DNA of 8,393 bases from Firmicutes bacterium UBA994 (lineage in GTDB: Bacteria > Bacillota > UBA994), in NCBI GenBank assembly GCA_002292025.1, contig DBBC01000107.1:1-8393 (forward strand), written 5' to 3'. Of this stretch, positions 1 through 6,764 are shown piece after piece. A model generated the notes under the pieces. That model searched no databases. It saw only the letters and a program-made list of their open reading frames with translations, and had not been told where the DNA came from. A program made the translations under genes and the position numbers. Positions within the stretch are counted from its first letter, which is position 1. Every line of letters starts with the position of its first letter.

Positions 1-28
1 CAAAAACAAAGAAACAAAAACAAAGAAA
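1..28. repeat. Tandem direct repeat, two copies of a 14-bp A-rich unit
   Basis: The unit CAAAAACAAAGAAA occurs at 1-14 and is repeated exactly at 15-28. It continues into A-rich sequence up to the ribosome binding site of the first gene. The array may extend upstream beyond the window. It lies just before the ABC importer operon, so it could be 5' leader sequence, an A-rich promoter-upstream tract, or a slippage-prone repeat. No promoter is visible in these bases, and the promoter of the operon is presumably upstream of position 1. Confidence 0.85.
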
Positions 29-51
29 TAAAGCAGGGGGTTGTGTGCGAA

Positions 52-1281
52 ATGTTCAAGAGACTGGCCATAGGGTTTTTGGTTGTTGTTTTGCTTGCGC
101 TTACTGTAAGCTGTGCGCCTAGACCCGCCCGAACTACGGAGGGGCCGACTTCGTTTGAAGCAGCTTTGCGGAGCGCACGCGGCAAGACCGTCACCTTCTA
201 CGGTTGGGGAGGCAGCGCGGCGATAAACAGCTGGTTTGACAACGTCGTCGCACCGTCACTTCTGGCCGAGTACGGCGTCACCCTGCGACGCGTACCCATG
301 AACATCGATGAAATACTGCGCAAGCTCTCCACTGAGAAACAGGCGAATCGCGTAGCAGGCGATATGGATGTTATCTGGATAAATGGAGAAAATTTTTACA
401 CGGCAAAGACGCAGGGGTTGCTGTACGGACCATTTAATGCCCGCATTGCGAACTTTCAGCGCATGATAAACCCGAATTCCCCAGATACAAACTACGACTT
501 TGGCATACCCATTGAGGGCATGTCAGTGCCGTGGGGCAGGGCACAGCTCGTGTTCTTGGCAGACAGCGCACGCCTTGACAGTTTCCCCACCAGCGCACAG
601 AAGCTCTTAGAACTCGCGCGCGCTAACCCCGGCCGTTTTTCGTACCCTGCGCCGCCGGACTTTACCGGCTCGGCCTTTGTGCGCAATATCATCTACGAAA
701 TAGTGGGCTTCGAGGCCATTAACAATGCTCCGATTGACAAGGCTGCGATCAGAACGGTGATTCAACCGGCGCTGGATTTTCTTAATCAACTGGAGCCCTA
801 CCTATGGGAGCAGGGGAAGACCTATCCCGCTGATGTAGCTGCTCTCGACCGTATGTTTCTTGAGGGACAGTTGCTCTGGAGCATGAGCTACACGCCTCTC
901 AAGGCGGGGCAGCTTATCGCGCAAAATAGGGCTCCCGCGAGCTTGCGCACCTTTGTCTTTGACGAGGGCAATATTGGCAACACCCATTACATGGCCATTC
1001 CGTTTAACTCCCCCAACAAAGACGCGGCCTTTGTTCTGATTCACCACCTGATTAGCGTGGCCATGCAGGCATCTAAATTGGATGTAGGTAACTGGGGCGA
1101 CCTGCCCGTGCTCGACCTCAACCGCTTGAGCGCTGCCGAGCGCGCCGTTATTGACGGGGTTAATATCGGACAGGGCGTGTTACCTATGGCAGAATTGCTA
1201 GGGAAACGGCTGCCGGAAATACATGCGCGCAAAGTGGCTATAATCGAGGAGCTCTGGCGCGAAGAAGTCTTGCAGCGATAA
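52..1281 (+). CDS. ABC transporter substrate-binding lipoprotein, YnjB-like
   Basis: Extracellular solute-binding protein of an ABC importer, 409 aa from the ATG at 52. An in-frame GTG at 43 is possible, but AGGGGG (35-40) is only 2 nt from it and 11 nt from the ATG, and the ATG begins a typical MFKRLA signal peptide. A hydrophobic stretch (residues 5-17) leads to TVSC with Cys21, a somewhat atypical lipobox, so the mature protein is probably lipid-anchored outside the membrane. TVTFYGWGG (about 46-54) and VIWINGENF (about 107-115) resemble what I recall of E. coli YnjB (COG4134). The length fits periplasmic binding proteins of this type. The neighbours are two permeases and an ATPase. The substrate is unknown. 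Related families carry thiamine, polyamines or ferric iron, but nothing here selects among them. The family is fairly sure; the YnjB assignment is from memory. Confidence 0.85.
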   Translation: MFKRLAIGFLVVVLLALTVSCAPRPARTTEGPTSFEAALRSARGKTVTFYGWGGSAAINSWFDNVVAPSLLAEYGVTLRRVPMNIDEILRKLSTEKQANRVAGDMDVIWINGENFYTAKTQGLLYGPFNARIANFQRMINPNSPDTNYDFGIPIEGMSVPWGRAQLVFLADSARLDSFPTSAQKLLELARANPGRFSYPAPPDFTGSAFVRNIIYEIVGFEAINNAPIDKAAIRTVIQPALDFLNQLEPYLWEQGKTYPADVAALDRMFLEGQLLWSMSYTPLKAGQLIAQNRAPASLRTFVFDEGNIGNTHYMAIPFNSPNKDAAFVLIHHLISVAMQASKLDVGNWGDLPVLDLNRLSAAERAVIDGVNIGQGVLPMAELLGKRLPEIHARKVAIIEELWREEVLQR

Positions 1282-2127
1282 GTGCATACACCGAGCAAGC
1301 CATACCTTCTGGCGGCGCCGTTAGCCATTTTTCTCGCCCTGACCTTTGGGGTTAGCCTAAGCATCGGAGTCAGCGGGTTAACGCCAGAACATTTCTATGC
1401 CGTTTTCGCAAACCGCGACTTTACTGTTTCCCTAGTAGCAACATTAAGCGTGGCAGCAATTGCCACGCTTATTTCGAATGTGGGTGGCGCGGTGCTGGCA
1501 TTTTTTATGCTTAAAGTCGCAACGGGGCGCGCGTGGGTGAGACATAGCTTGCAGCTGCCAATTATTATGCCCCATTTAGTGGTCACTATTATCGTCTTTC
1601 ATTTTTTTGCGCAGACCGGAATTATCGCCCGCTTGGCTTGGTGGGCAGGGCTGATTGAGCATCCCAATCAGTTTCCGCTGCTTGTATTTGATCGCCTAGC
1701 AATAGGAATAATCCTCGTCTATCTCTACAAGCAAATTCCATTTGTGGCCATGGTCTGTTTTGATTCGCTAAAGAGCATTAGCCACAGGTTTGGGGAGGCG
1801 GGCGAGAACTTAGGTGCGACCCCTTGGCAGGTGGCGATGTGGATTTATCTGCCGCTACTTAGACCAACGCTTCTGGCGACCATCCTGATTACTTTCGCTT
1901 TCGCCTTTGGCGCCTTTGAGGTGCCGTTTCTACTTGGGACCCCCGCTTGGCGTACCCTCCCTGTCGAAGCGTATGTGTTGTACACTAATATTGACCCTGG
2001 AGCGAGAGAGCGCGCCATGACTATCAACGTCACTATCGCGGCGATTTCGCTCGGATTAGCATTGATTTACAGCAAAACCGAGCGTCTGATCGCACATTAC
2101 AGGGCGGATGGGGAGGGGCGAATATGA
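1282..2127 (+). CDS. ABC transporter permease (first of two)
   Basis: Integral membrane permease of the importer, 281 aa, with about six hydrophobic segments. A cytoplasmic EAA-type loop starts near residue 172 (EAGENLGATPWQ, then LP), which docks the ATPase. The GTG start follows the TAA of the binding-protein gene directly and in the same frame. There is no Shine-Dalgarno sequence next to it (the nearest purine run is about 30 nt upstream), so translation probably depends on coupling by reinitiation. The next in-frame ATG is far downstream, after the first membrane segments, so GTG is the only sensible start. The 3' end overlaps the next permease by 4 nt (ATGA). In E. coli YnjC I recall the two permease halves fused; here they are separate genes. 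A strong hairpin sequence lies within this gene at 1445-1471. Confidence 0.88.
   Translation: MHTPSKPYLLAAPLAIFLALTFGVSLSIGVSGLTPEHFYAVFANRDFTVSLVATLSVAAIATLISNVGGAVLAFFMLKVATGRAWVRHSLQLPIIMPHLVVTIIVFHFFAQTGIIARLAWWAGLIEHPNQFPLLVFDRLAIGIILVYLYKQIPFVAMVCFDSLKSISHRFGEAGENLGATPWQVAMWIYLPLLRPTLLATILITFAFAFGAFEVPFLLGTPAWRTLPVEAYVLYTNIDPGARERAMTINVTIAAISLGLALIYSKTERLIAHYRADGEGRI
1445..1471 (+). repeat. Perfect 11-bp inverted repeat inside the permease gene
   Basis: TAAGCGTGGCA (1445-1455), a 5-nt loop GCAAT, then TGCCACGCTTA (1461-1471), followed by TTT. As RNA this is an 11-bp stem without mismatch, 163 nt into the permease coding sequence. It encodes an ordinary hydrophobic stretch (LSVAAIATL). 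It resembles a weak intrinsic terminator or a 3'-end stabilising hairpin. The short T run makes full termination unlikely. It may also be chance. Confidence 0.6.
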
Positions 2128-2927
2128 AGTTGACCCGCAGGGTGGTAGGCCTTGTGGTGTGGACTGCGGCGGTGGCATGTGTGTTGCCGCTGGTATCTCT
2201 GCTGGTGCTGGCTCTTGGCAGGCAGTGGCCTTTCCCTCACCTATTTCCTAGGGTGTTCGCAGTGCATCACATCGCACAATTGTTGTTGTCCCCGCGTTTA
2301 ACAGAGGCTGTGATTACCAGCCTCGCGATTGCCTTGCTCACGACCGTGCTAACATTATTGTTGGTGTTTCCGGCTGCCAAGGCGGCGGGACTCTATAACT
2401 TTAAGGGCAGAGAAGCACTAAAACTCTTAGCGCTGTTGCCGGTCATGGTGCCTGCCGCTACCTTTACCATGGGCTTGCACTACGCGGCGATTAGAACAGG
2501 CTTAGTCAGTACCTTGCTAGGCGTGGTCGTGATACACACCGTTTTCGCTGTGCCGTACGCATTTAGGATCCTGCTGCATGTGTTTGAACTGGTGGGTGAA
2601 CGGCATGAAGAGCAGGCGGCGATGCTCGGTGCCGGTCCGCTGATGGTGTTCTCTGCGGTTACTCTGCCGCTCGTAATGCCTGGCATGATAACAGCCGCGA
2701 CCATGAGTTTTATAATTTCGTTCTCCCAGTATATTACTACGTTTATGATCGGCGGCGGGCGCTTTTTGACAGTGCCCCTGCTCTTGGTGCCCCATGTGCA
2801 AGGAGGGGAGCTGCATGTGGCGTCTGTCTACAGTTTGGTTTTTATTCTCACTGCTCTTTTAGCCTTAGTGTTGATGCAGATATTAGTACGCAAGTTTTAT
2901 CGAGAAACATATTTCCTGAACCCATGA
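2124..2927 (+). CDS. ABC transporter permease (second of two)
   Basis: Second membrane subunit of the importer, 267 aa, with about six hydrophobic segments and short loops. An EAA-type coupling motif begins near residue 162 (EEQAAMLGAGP, followed by TLPLVMPG), as in type I importers. The ATG overlaps the stop of the preceding permease (ATGA), and a GGGGAGGGG run (from about 2109) just upstream serves as ribosome binding site. It presumably pairs with the product of 1282-2127 to form the heterodimeric channel. The 15-nt gap to the ATPase gene and the shared strand indicate one operon. The permease call is secure; the substrate is not known. Confidence 0.88.
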   Translation: MKLTRRVVGLVVWTAAVACVLPLVSLLVLALGRQWPFPHLFPRVFAVHHIAQLLLSPRLTEAVITSLAIALLTTVLTLLLVFPAAKAAGLYNFKGREALKLLALLPVMVPAATFTMGLHYAAIRTGLVSTLLGVVVIHTVFAVPYAFRILLHVFELVGERHEEQAAMLGAGPLMVFSAVTLPLVMPGMITAATMSFIISFSQYITTFMIGGGRFLTVPLLLVPHVQGGELHVASVYSLVFILTALLALVLMQILVRKFYRETYFLNP

Positions 2928-2942
2928 CAGAAGGAGCACAAT

Positions 2943-3962
2943 ATGGCTAGAGTTACTCTCTTGGGCGTCACAATGACCTTTGACGCCAAGCAAATCCTCG
3001 ATAGGCTGGATCTAGACATAAAAAATGGGGAACTGGTAGCTTTGCTTGGGCCTTCGGGCAGCGGCAAGACTACCTTGCTTAAGCTGATTGCCGGTCTCCT
3101 CTCGCCCAGTGCGGGGCAAGTGCTGTTTGATGGTGTCGATGTCACCACGGTACCGGCGCGAAAGCGGCAGGCGATCATCGTATTCCAAGACCACTGTTTG
3201 TTTCCGCATATGACGGTCCGAGAAAACATTGCTTTTGGCTTGCGCGCACGTAGCGAAAGTCGCTTGGCCATTGACAAGAAGGTCAGCCATATTTTGCAAG
3301 TGGTGCAATTGCCTGAGCGTGGGGGTAGCTACCCACACGAACTCTCCGGCGGAGAAAAGCAGAGGATTGCCCTCGCCCGTGCCTGCGTATTAGAGCCAAG
3401 GGTGTTGCTCTTGGACGAGCCTTTTTCCAACTTAGACGTGAACCTGAGGATAAGCATGCGCGAGTTTGTGGTGGCGCTGCAGCGTGAGTTGAAACTGACC
3501 TGCGTTTTGGTAACCCACGACAAAGAAGAGGCTTTTGCCATGGCGGAACGGGTGGCGGTACTCCTAGACGGTCGCCTAGAACAAGTAGATACAGCAGAAA
3601 ATCTATACGCTAAGCCAGCGAACAGGAAGGTCGCCGCCTTCCTCGGGGAGTGCAATTTCTTACCCGGCAAGATTTTGGCGGGACGCTTTCACTGTTGTCT
3701 CGGCGCCTTCCCGGTAGACCTGCCCGACAGCGATCATGCCACGGGCATGCTGCGCTACGAACATCTTGAAGTAAGGCGGTCGGGAGACGAGGTACGAGGG
3801 CGGATTGTGGGTAGGGCTTTTGCGGGACGGCACACCACTTATCGAATTGAACTTGATTCTGGGGCTGTACTGACCGCGGCGGCCTGCCAAGAGCTTTATT
3901 CCGTTGGTGACGCGGTGTCTGTTGCCTGTGCAGAGCGTGACATGAATGTGTACATAGGGTGA
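2943..3962 (+). CDS. ABC transporter ATP-binding protein (PotA/YnjD-like) with TOBE-like C-terminus
   Basis: Cytoplasmic ATPase that powers the importer, 339 aa. The nucleotide-binding domain is complete: Walker A GPSGSGKTT (36-44), Q-loop Gln82 (FQDHCLFPHMT), signature LSGGEKQR (134-141), Walker B VLLLDEP (154-160), D-loop Asp165 and H-loop His192 (VTHD). Residues from about 230 on form a C-terminal extension typical of the polyamine/iron/maltose-type ATPases (TOBE or OB-fold), where family members often sense substrate or regulators. The E. coli YnjD that I recall is much shorter and lacks this part. The ATG at 2943 has a strong AGAAGGAG about 6 nt upstream. It is the last gene of the operon. 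No convincing terminator follows; only a 5-bp GC hairpin at 3986-3998 without a T-tract is present. Confidence 0.93.
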   Translation: MARVTLLGVTMTFDAKQILDRLDLDIKNGELVALLGPSGSGKTTLLKLIAGLLSPSAGQVLFDGVDVTTVPARKRQAIIVFQDHCLFPHMTVRENIAFGLRARSESRLAIDKKVSHILQVVQLPERGGSYPHELSGGEKQRIALARACVLEPRVLLLDEPFSNLDVNLRISMREFVVALQRELKLTCVLVTHDKEEAFAMAERVAVLLDGRLEQVDTAENLYAKPANRKVAAFLGECNFLPGKILAGRFHCCLGAFPVDLPDSDHATGMLRYEHLEVRRSGDEVRGRIVGRAFAGRHTTYRIELDSGAVLTAAACQELYSVGDAVSVACAERDMNVYIG

Positions 3963-4003
3963 GTGAGATTGAAGGATTCACAAGTCGCGCTTGGCGCGGC
4001 CCC

Positions 4004-4032
4004 TTGACGCAGTACTCCGCGAGTGCTAGAAT
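4004..4032 (+). promoter_or_regulatory. Sigma-A-type promoter of the T-box/proS unit
   Basis: TTGACG (4004-4009) and TAGAAT (4027-4032) are separated by exactly 17 bp, so both hexamers match the vegetative consensus in five of six positions. Transcription would start about 7 nt after the -10 element, near 4039, just ahead of the first T-box helix. The spacer contains an imperfect inverted repeat, AGTACTC-CGC-GAGTGCT (4011-4027). Confidence 0.8.
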
Positions 4033-4039
4033 AAGCCAA

Positions 4040-4242
4040 AGCCGTGAAGGGGCCAAACCAGAGCGTAGTGCAGAGAGTTAGCGGTTGGTGCAAGCTAACT
4101 AAGCGTCTGGCTCCCACCCCAGAGCTGGCGGCGATGAGCCGCGCCGGACCCGCCGTTATCGGGCTTGAGTGGATTGTGCAGATGCACAGTCAACTAGGGT
4201 GGTACCGCGAGATTAACTCGTCCCTTTTTGGGGCGAGTTTTT
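4040..4242 (+). promoter_or_regulatory. T-box riboswitch controlling proS, probable Pro (CCC) specifier
   Basis: This leader RNA reads the aminoacylation state of tRNA-Pro. Stem I runs from about 4049 to 4120: GGGG (4049-4052) can pair with CCCC (4117-4120), CCAGA (4058-4062) with TCTGG (4106-4110), and AGTTAGC (4076-4082) with GCTAACT (4094-4100). The distal loop holds the GNUG-type GGTG (4087-4090). The specifier bulge then contains CTCCCA, giving CCC (Pro) at 4113-4115 followed by a purine. A stem II region lies at 4127-4154. Stem III is an 8-bp helix, 4172-4179 with 4184-4191. The T-box core AGGGTGGTACCGCG is at 4196-4209. Its TGGT (4200-4203) matches a tRNA end with A73-CCA, as expected for tRNA-Pro. 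The antiterminator pairs 4196-4199 with 4222-4225 and 4208-4211 with 4217-4220, which excludes the terminator. The element is secure; the exact specifier register is inferred. Confidence 0.95.
4215..4242 (+). terminator. Intrinsic terminator of the T-box switch
   Basis: AACTCGTCCC (4215-4224), loop TTTTT, and GGGGCGAGTT (4230-4239) form a 10-bp stem with one G-U pair, running into a T-tract at 4238-4242. Its 5' arm is shared with the antiterminator (CTCG 4217-4220 and CCCT 4222-4225), so the two folds are mutually exclusive. Charged tRNA-Pro should leave this terminator formed. Confidence 0.93.
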
Positions 4243-4348
4243 GCGTTTAGTGGCCCTTCGTAAATCATCCCTTTTGTTTTTTGTCTTTCTCTCGGCTATG
4301 AACGGGGCCAAGTATTTACAGATGACTAAAGAAAGAGGAGTGACTTGT

Positions 4349-5803
4349 ATGTCCGAACAACGTAAACTTACATCCCAGAGCGAGGACTTTTCCGCGTGGT
4401 ATCTAGAGGCCATCCAAAGAGCGGAGCTGATGGACTACGCGCCGGTGCGCGGCTGTATTGTTTTTCGTCCCGAAGGGTATGAACTGTGGGAGCGCATCCA
4501 AGCGGGGCTAGATGCGCGCTTTAAGGCCACGGGGCACCGCAACGCCTACTTCCCCATGCTTATCCCAGAGAGCTTTATGCAAAAGGAAAAGGACCACATC
4601 GAGGGCTTTAATCCGGAGCTGCCGTGGGTGACGGAGGCGGGCGGGGAAAAACTGGAAGAACGCTTGGCGCTGCGCCCCACCTCGGAGACGATTATCGGCC
4701 ATATGTACAGCAAGTGGATTCAAAGCTACCGTGATTTGCCGGTGCTCCTTAACCAGTGGGCCAATGTGTTCCGCTGGGAAAAACGCACCTTGCCGTTTTT
4801 GCGTACGTCAGAGTTTTTATGGCAGGAAGGGCATACCGCCCATGCCGACGAAAGCGAGGCGCGCGCAGAAAGTATGCGTATGCTGGATATTTACGCCGAG
4901 TTTGCCGAGCGGGAAATGGCTATACCCATGGTTAGGGGTCAAAAAACACCGTCCGAACGTTTCGCCGGGGCGGTGGACAGTTACTCCATCGAAGGCATGA
5001 TGAAAGACGGCAAAGCGTTGCAGGCGGGGACTTCGCACTATTTAGGGCAAAACTTCGCGCGGGGTTTTGATATTAAGTTCTTAGACAGGGATAATCAGCT
5101 AAAACTAGTTCACACTACATCATGGGGTGTGTCCACCCGCTTGATCGGCGCTTTGGTGATGGTACATGGGGACGAAAAGGGTGTGGCCTTGCCGCCGCGG
5201 CTGGCGCCCACTCAAGTGATTATGATCCCGATCGGACCGCCGAAACTGCGGGAACGAGTGATGGAAAAATTCGACGTCGTGTTTGCGGCGCTCAGGCAGG
5301 CTAATGTGCGCGTCAGGAGCGACGTAAGCGAAGCCACACCAGGGTTTAAGTTTAACGAGTGGGAGATGCGCGGCGTGCCGTTGCGACTTGAGCTTGGGCC
5401 GCGCGATGTGGAAAGCAACCATTGCGTGCTGGTGCGGCGCGATACGGGGGAAAAGATCACAGCCAACCTCGACACAATAGCGGAGCGCGTCAAAACCATG
5501 CTGGAGGATATTCAGGGGAACATGTACACGCGTGCGCTGGCATTCCGCTTAGCGCACAGTCATCGCCATGTGAACACCTTGGCGGAACTTCATCGGCACA
5601 TAGCCGAGAAGGAAGCCGCAGGGGCTCTTGCCGGTTGGGTGCTGGCCGGGTGGTGCGGCGATGATGCGTGTGAGGCGAAAATAAAGGAAGAAGTGAAATT
5701 CACCTCGCGCAATATTCCGTTTGACCCGCCGGCAAAGAAGTCGCACTGCATAACTTGCGGCGCGCAGGCGGCGTTTACGTTGTGGTTAGCTAAGGCCTAT
5801 TGA
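4349..5803 (+). CDS. proS: Prolyl-tRNA synthetase, short archaeal/eukaryal-type (ProS type 3)
   Basis: Cytoplasmic class II synthetase that charges tRNA-Pro with proline; 484 aa, the usual size of the form without the bacterial editing insertion. The frame is open upstream to 4241, but the ATG at 4349 has AGAGGAG (4334-4340) 8 nt before it, whereas the upstream codons lie inside the T-box terminator. Visible landmarks are RPTSET (109-114) in the proline/adenylate pocket, motif 2 RWEKRTLPFLRTSEF from Arg142, and motif 3 WGVSTRLIG (259-267, Arg264). A C-terminal zinc site has Cys436, Cys441, Cys467 and Cys470. The protein ends in a tyrosine (KAY), as typical for this type. It lies alone behind its own promoter and T-box and is followed by a terminator, so it is a monocistronic unit induced by proline or charged tRNA-Pro shortage. 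Confidence 0.97.
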   Translation: MSEQRKLTSQSEDFSAWYLEAIQRAELMDYAPVRGCIVFRPEGYELWERIQAGLDARFKATGHRNAYFPMLIPESFMQKEKDHIEGFNPELPWVTEAGGEKLEERLALRPTSETIIGHMYSKWIQSYRDLPVLLNQWANVFRWEKRTLPFLRTSEFLWQEGHTAHADESEARAESMRMLDIYAEFAEREMAIPMVRGQKTPSERFAGAVDSYSIEGMMKDGKALQAGTSHYLGQNFARGFDIKFLDRDNQLKLVHTTSWGVSTRLIGALVMVHGDEKGVALPPRLAPTQVIMIPIGPPKLRERVMEKFDVVFAALRQANVRVRSDVSEATPGFKFNEWEMRGVPLRLELGPRDVESNHCVLVRRDTGEKITANLDTIAERVKTMLEDIQGNMYTRALAFRLAHSHRHVNTLAELHRHIAEKEAAGALAGWVLAGWCGDDACEAKIKEEVKFTSRNIPFDPPAKKSHCITCGAQAAFTLWLAKAY

Positions 5804-5820
5804 GTACATAGAAACAAGCT

Positions 5821-5870
5821 AAGAGAGCGGCAACAGCACGCCTTAAGGTGTGACTTTGCCGCTCTCTTTT
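5821..5870. terminator. Strong terminator after proS, possibly bidirectional
   Basis: AAGAGAGCGGCAA (5821-5833) pairs perfectly over 13 bp with 5856-5868 and ends in TTTT (5867-5870). The wide loop contains a second helix, CACGCC-TTAA-GGTGTG (5837-5852). It lies 17 nt after the proS stop and 4 nt from the stop of the convergent DUF368 gene. It probably serves both, although the T-rich tail on the minus strand is weaker (CTTAGCTTGTTTC). Confidence 0.9.
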
Positions 5871-5874
5871 GTGC

Positions 5875-6693
5875 CTAACTGGCGCGTGCACAGAGTTTTA
5901 GCAACGCTGCACTGAGTAGAATGCCACCTAAAAAGATGGCCGCGTCCAGCATAATCATCCAACCTAGGGAGATGTCTGGCCATATCAGGAGGGCCGAGCC
6001 GAGCAAAAAGCCTATAATTGAATAGTAAGCTAGCCCGCGATAACGCGCAAAGACTCTTTCGACGGCACGAAGTAAGAGCAGTGCGGCCAAACCGAAGCCA
6101 AGCGCGGCTGGGATGAGCACGGCCGCGTTAGCGGTGGCAATAGCGCGCAAGAGATCGTCATAGGCCCCGATGTAGATAAGTACAAACGAGGAACTGATGC
6201 CCGGGATAATTGACCCTATCGCGTAGATAAAGCCAAAGTAAGCATAATGCAAGGAGCCAAAGTTGCCGTTTAGCGCGCGCGGCCAAGCCAAAAGCTCCGC
6301 TCCTTGGTACATGACCATAAGCGCGCCTAGGGACGCCAGCAGGTAGCGCAGGCGAAAACCGCCGCTGTTGGCCTCACGCAGGAGGGCAGGCAAACTGCCT
6401 GCCACTAAGCCGAGAAAAAGCAGCGTGACCTGGTTTGGCGCAATAATCATCAGCCACTCCATAACACCGCTAAAGGTGAGCACGCCCACCAGCGCCCCAC
6501 AAGCTAAAGGAGCAAGAAACGCGATGCTCTGCCCAAAGTTACGTGGCAGCGAACTAAGGGCGCGGATAATGGGCTCGTATATACCCATGGCAGCGGCTAA
6601 TGCCCCACCGCTAAGACCCGGCGTAATGGCAGCGATGCCCATAATTAATCCTAGGATGATGTCACGTGCAACCCGCATACCAGTCCCCCGCAT
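5875..6693 (-). CDS. DUF368 membrane protein, candidate undecaprenyl-phosphate transporter (PopT family)
   Basis: Polytopic inner-membrane protein of 272 aa, hydrophobic nearly throughout, with about eight membrane segments. It carries the family signature twice: TPGLSGGALAAAMGIYE (24-40) and GSIIPGISSSFVLIYIGAY (160-178). These look like re-entrant PG-S-motif loops in two related halves. DUF368 proteins were shown, together with DedA proteins, to return the C55 lipid carrier to the cytoplasmic face for cell-wall synthesis. That role is established for other members and inferred here. The start is uncertain: ATG at 6693 has AGGGA 6 nt upstream, while ATG at 6678 (267 aa) has GGGGGA at similar spacing. 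It is transcribed alone, divergent from the gene at 6833 and convergent with proS. The length is normal for the family. Confidence 0.9.
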   Translation of the reverse strand: MRGTGMRVARDIILGLIMGIAAITPGLSGGALAAAMGIYEPIIRALSSLPRNFGQSIAFLAPLACGALVGVLTFSGVMEWLMIIAPNQVTLLFLGLVAGSLPALLREANSGGFRLRYLLASLGALMVMYQGAELLAWPRALNGNFGSLHYAYFGFIYAIGSIIPGISSSFVLIYIGAYDDLLRAIATANAAVLIPAALGFGLAALLLLRAVERVFARYRGLAYYSIIGFLLGSALLIWPDISLGWMIMLDAAIFLGGILLSAALLKLCARAS

Positions 6694-6764
6694 CGTTGTT
6701 CCCTGTCTGAGTCCATTCGCCGAAAGGATGATGTAGTCCTGCCAACTGGGGAGAAAAGCAATTT

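Noticed and set aside
3986..3998. Terminator of the ABC operon (CGCGC-TTG-GCGCG)
   Set aside because: Only a 5-bp stem with a 3-nt loop and no T-tract; not a convincing intrinsic terminator.
4044..4250. 68-codon plus-strand frame across the leader of proS
   Set aside because: It lies entirely in structured T-box RNA, has no protein-like sequence and no proper ribosome site.
4274..4302. Second promoter TTGTTT-17-TATGAA between the T-box and proS
   Set aside because: Only three of six and four of six consensus matches in a T-rich stretch. It would bypass the T-box control, and nothing else supports it.
4241..4348. N-terminal extension of proS by 36 codons in the same open frame
   Set aside because: It would begin within the T-box terminator, has no ribosome site, and the ATG at 4349 has a strong AGAGGAG at 8 nt and matches the usual N-terminus of the family.
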